6,464 nt of DNA, from the NCBI GenBank assembly GCA_016840305.1, contig JAEOSP010000537.1, positions 1-6,464 of the forward strand, in the 5' to 3' direction. This stretch comes from Candidatus Hodarchaeota archaeon (GTDB taxonomy: Archaea; Asgardarchaeota; Heimdallarchaeia; Hodarchaeales; Hodarchaeaceae). A program made the position numbers and the translations under genes. Shown here one piece after another: positions 4,610 through 6,464 of this stretch (the stretch's first letter is position 1; each line of letters starts with the position of its first letter). Under the pieces are notes generated by a model, which did not search any database, had not been told where the DNA came from, and saw nothing but the letters and a program-made list of their open reading frames with translations.

Positions 4610-5578
4610 ATGGCACTAATGAAAGGGGCAAAAGCAGAACCTCAGAAAAAAAGCAAAGTAGAAGACGAAGAAGAAATACCAGAATGTAAAAACTGCGGAT
4701 CAATAGACATAGTAGCAGATGGGAATAGAGGGGAATTAATCTGCGAAAAATGCGGTTACGTGCTAGAAACACGTCTGATAGATGAAGGACCAGAATGGCG
4801 AGCATTCAATTCAGAAGAACGTGATAAAAGAAGCAGAGTTGGATCACCAAGCACATTCTCAGTACATGATAAAGGACTATCAACAATAATAGGATACGAA
4901 AACCGCGATACATTCGGAAATAAACTGACAGCGTCAAGAAGAGCACAAATATATAGATTACGGAAATGGCAAATAAGAACAAGAGTACATTCATCCATGG
5001 ATAGAAATCTGGCATTCGCAATGTCAGAAATGGATAGACTAGCATCACAACTAGGAATACCAAGAAATGTCAAAGAAACATCAGCAATAATATATAGAAA
5101 AGCAATAGAAAAAAGACTCGTAAGAGGAAGATCAATAGAAGCAATGGTAGCAGCAACAATATACGCATCAGCTCGCGTACGACGGGTACCAAGAACACTA
5201 GACGAAATAGCAAAAGAATCAAGAATAACAAAAAAAGAACTAGGAAGATGCTATAGGTTACTATTAAGAGAACTATACCTGAATATACCATTAGCAAGTC
5301 CAATAGATTATCTAGTAAGATTCGGAACAGAACTAAGACTATCAGGAGTATGTCAAAGAAAAGCTGCAGAAATATTGAAAAGAGCAAAAGCGGGAGGATT
5401 GACAGCAGGAAAAGATCCGACAGGACTAGCAGCGGCGGCTATTTATATTAGCGGGATTATAAACGGAGAAAGAAGAACACAGCGGGAGATCTCAGAAGTT
5501 GCGCACGTCACCGAGGTTACAGTGAGAAATCGATACAAAGAGCTTGTTCGTAAGCTCAGTATTGAAATTACCGTTTAA
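4610..5578 (+). CDS. tfb: Transcription initiation factor B (TFB, archaeal TFIIB homologue)
   Basis: TFB bridges TBP on the TATA box and RNA polymerase, contacts the BRE and helps open the promoter. All expected parts are visible in 322 residues. A Lys/Glu-rich leader (1-24) is followed by a zinc ribbon with C26, C29, C45 and C48. Next comes the B-reader/linker with RVGSP (76-80) and HDKGLSTIIG (86-95). Two cyclin folds follow (about 110-205 and 210-315), the second ending in the BRE-recognition helix-turn-helix TQREISEVAHVTEVTVRNRY. The length is slightly above the usual 300 or so because of the leader. I chose the ATG at 4610 as the first after the AGGAGG at 4593; ATG at codon 4 is farther from it. 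Codon use is odd: 19 of 20 Ile codons up to residue 277 are ATA and none is ATT, while in residues 278-322 five of seven are ATT. Archaea often hold several TFB copies, and this could be one of a set. The identification is very secure. Confidence 0.97.
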   Translation: MALMKGAKAEPQKKSKVEDEEEIPECKNCGSIDIVADGNRGELICEKCGYVLETRLIDEGPEWRAFNSEERDKRSRVGSPSTFSVHDKGLSTIIGYENRDTFGNKLTASRRAQIYRLRKWQIRTRVHSSMDRNLAFAMSEMDRLASQLGIPRNVKETSAIIYRKAIEKRLVRGRSIEAMVAATIYASARVRRVPRTLDEIAKESRITKKELGRCYRLLLRELYLNIPLASPIDYLVRFGTELRLSGVCQRKAAEILKRAKAGGLTAGKDPTGLAAAAIYISGIINGERRTQREISEVAHVTEVTVRNRYKELVRKLSIEITV

Positions 5579-5635
5579 CTTTCGTTAATCTGAAGTATTA
5601 GATCCAAGTAAAAAGGTTTTCGTGGGGCTGGGGAC

Positions 5636-5650
5636 TATTTTTTCCTTTTT
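5636..5650 (+). terminator. Oligo-T terminator after TFB
   Basis: Two T runs, TTTTTT (5638-5643) and TTTTT (5646-5650), separated by CC lie about 60 bases after the TFB stop. They open a pyrimidine-rich stretch that reaches about 5723. This matches intrinsic archaeal termination at U-rich tracts without a needed stem. Confidence 0.55.
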
Positions 5651-5726
5651 CAACATTTTCAATCTACTTTGTTCTAACTTCCATTCCTAATTCTTTGTTT
5701 CATAGCTTTCTTCTCTTTCTTTGGAG

Positions 5727-5735
5727 ATTATAAGT
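5727..5735 (+). promoter_or_regulatory. TATA box for the 201-residue protein gene
   Basis: ATTATAAGT is preceded by GGAG, a purine-rich possible BRE. Initiation near 5757 would give a leader of about 10 bases, which would cut into the ribosome binding site at 5756-5762. The true start may therefore lie a few bases earlier. Confidence 0.45.
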
Positions 5736-5755
5736 AGAATTGAGAAATTTTTATC

Positions 5756-5762
5756 AGGTGAT
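5756..5762 (+). promoter_or_regulatory. Shine-Dalgarno sequence of the 201-residue protein gene
   Basis: AGGTGAT is a seven-base match to the complement of the archaeal 16S 3' tail. It lies 5 bases before the ATG at 5768 and confirms that start. Confidence 0.65.
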
Positions 5763-5767
5763 TCTTA

Positions 5768-6373
5768 ATGACTGAAATTAGTGCACAATATGATGAGGAG
5801 TGTCCTATGTATGAGGATGATACCTGGGCTGTTCCTTTTAATCTATTTTCAATGGAAAAATCTTTACTTGTTGATCCTATTGATTCTTCATACCCTGAAT
5901 TTATGGAGGAGGTGTATGCTCGAAGGAAAATACTACCTTCTGGTGGTTACCAGTGGATAGAAGAGTCTATTGTTGGAGTATATGATTCCAAATCTAAGCG
6001 TGAGATGTTCAAAGAATATTTCTCTCAGGAAAACCCTACAAGACTTTTTCGCTCTGAAATTGAATTCTATCTTAGCTTCCATAATTGGGTTGATCCTACT
6101 AAACCATTTTCTAAAATGATTTCACGTTTAAAGGAACAAATTAAAGCTGTTTCACTTATTGATAACTTTCATAGACAAGGAAAGGTCAAAATAACAAATG
6201 TTGATGATTCTCCTGCATTATTATACTTTATAGTTACGCCTGATGTTTTCAAAGAAGTTTTCGCGAATCCTGGTATTGGTTACACACTCAATTTTAATGA
6301 ATTAGCTACCCTTGCCCAAGATCACTATAATGATGAGACAGAAACCTCCTACATAAGTTATCAACAAGAGTAA
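5768..6373 (+). CDS. Hypothetical acidic protein of 201 residues
   Basis: I do not recognise a family. The protein is acidic, cytoplasmic-looking and without signal peptide or membrane helix. It has one cysteine (C12) in a D/E/Y-rich N-terminus (residues 8-18). The middle (about 65-125) is rich in aromatic and charged residues (GVYDSKSKREMFKEYFSQ, then FYLSFHNWVDPTKPF), followed by a helix-like KMISRLKEQIKAVSLIDNF. A beta-type segment with KVKITNVDDSPALLYFIVT (about 138-157) comes before an acidic C-terminus. The T-ending codon choice (ATT, GAT, TCT) resembles the nuclease gene and not the bulk of TFB. It has its own TATA box, a strong ribosome binding site and a terminator, so it is probably a single-gene unit. 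Being a gene is well supported; the role is unknown. Confidence 0.8.
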   Translation: MTEISAQYDEECPMYEDDTWAVPFNLFSMEKSLLVDPIDSSYPEFMEEVYARRKILPSGGYQWIEESIVGVYDSKSKREMFKEYFSQENPTRLFRSEIEFYLSFHNWVDPTKPFSKMISRLKEQIKAVSLIDNFHRQGKVKITNVDDSPALLYFIVTPDVFKEVFANPGIGYTLNFNELATLAQDHYNDETETSYISYQQE

Positions 6374-6374
6374 C

Positions 6375-6397
6375 AAAAAAAAAATTTGGTTTTTTTT
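6375..6397 (+). terminator. T8 terminator after the 201-residue protein gene
   Basis: Ten A residues (6375-6384) are followed by TTTGG and eight T residues (6390-6397), starting one base after the stop codon. The A and T runs can pair, but the T8 tract alone is enough for archaeal termination. Confidence 0.6.
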
Positions 6398-6406
6398 ATT
6401 CGGGAT

Positions 6407-6415
6407 TCTATAAAG
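6407..6415 (+). promoter_or_regulatory. TATA-like site near the right edge
   Basis: TCTATAAAG follows the terminator and could drive a gene starting beyond the window. No start codon with a coding frame is visible in the remaining 50 bases. Confidence 0.3.
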
Positions 6416-6435
6416 GAAAAAAAAGAAACTAGCTG

Positions 6436-6456
6436 AAAATTGATACTCAATTTTTT
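6436..6456. repeat. Short inverted repeat followed by T tract
   Basis: AAAATTGA (6436-6443) and TCAATTTT (6447-6454) form an 8 bp AT-rich stem with a three-base loop, and two more T residues follow. It may be a backup terminator, an operator for a gene to the right, or chance. Confidence 0.3.
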
Positions 6457-6464
6457 CAACTGGG

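Noticed and set aside
4578..5387. Several antisense frames of 75-105 residues within TFB
   Set aside because: They are Leu/Phe-rich shadows produced by the A-ending codons of the TFB gene and lack their own start signals.
1..6464. CRISPR arrays, insertion sequences, integrase or phage genes
   Set aside because: No regularly spaced repeats, terminal inverted repeats, transposase or integrase motifs are visible; the window reads as ordinary chromosome.

Overview
The window comes from an archaeal chromosome. The clearest marker is a complete transcription factor B gene (TFB, the archaeal TFIIB homologue). It is supported by archaeal TATA boxes upstream of most genes, Shine-Dalgarno matches to the archaeal 16S tail in front of several starts, and oligo-T tracts in place of bacterial hairpin terminators. 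The DNA is AT-rich. Large glycosylation-prone surface proteins with a Thr-rich stalk, a C-terminal membrane helix and a KKRR tail, together with a Ycf48-like propeller, suit a low-GC, possibly Asgard-type lineage. That placement is inference; the TFB is what fixes the domain.

Layout, left to right. Positions 1-171 (minus) hold the N-terminus of a class I SAM-dependent methyltransferase that runs off the left edge. It diverges from a 416-residue surface protein (411-1661, plus) across a 239 bp promoter region with an operator-like inverted repeat. Convergent to that gene is a membrane-anchored seven-repeat Ycf48/BNR-type beta-propeller (1745-2941, minus). Next is a compact minus-strand cluster reading from 4164 down to 3056: an unknown 79-residue protein, an XPF/ERCC4-type structure-specific nuclease with a helix-hairpin-helix tail, and an unknown 76-residue protein. 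A 445 bp intergenic region (4165-4609) carries the cluster's TATA box, a homopurine tract, several TATA boxes pointing toward TFB, a small palindrome and a probable long TFB leader. TFB follows (4610-5578, plus), then a T-rich terminator, then an unrecognised 201-residue protein (5768-6373, plus) and its terminator. A last TATA-like site near 6410 may serve a gene beyond the right edge.

Working together: only the nuclease cluster looks like an operon, because its reading frames touch or overlap. The other genes have their own promoters and need not be related. The two membrane proteins (411-1661 and 1745-2941) both appear to expose glycosylatable domains outside the cell, but they are convergent and not co-transcribed.

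The points most worth a second look are these. The nuclease has no standard start codon that would include its first catalytic motif, and that motif begins right at the stop of the preceding small ORF. TFB shows an abrupt internal switch in codon usage at about codon 278. The region upstream of TFB has spaced TATA repeats, a palindrome, and a hairpin over the ribosome binding site.
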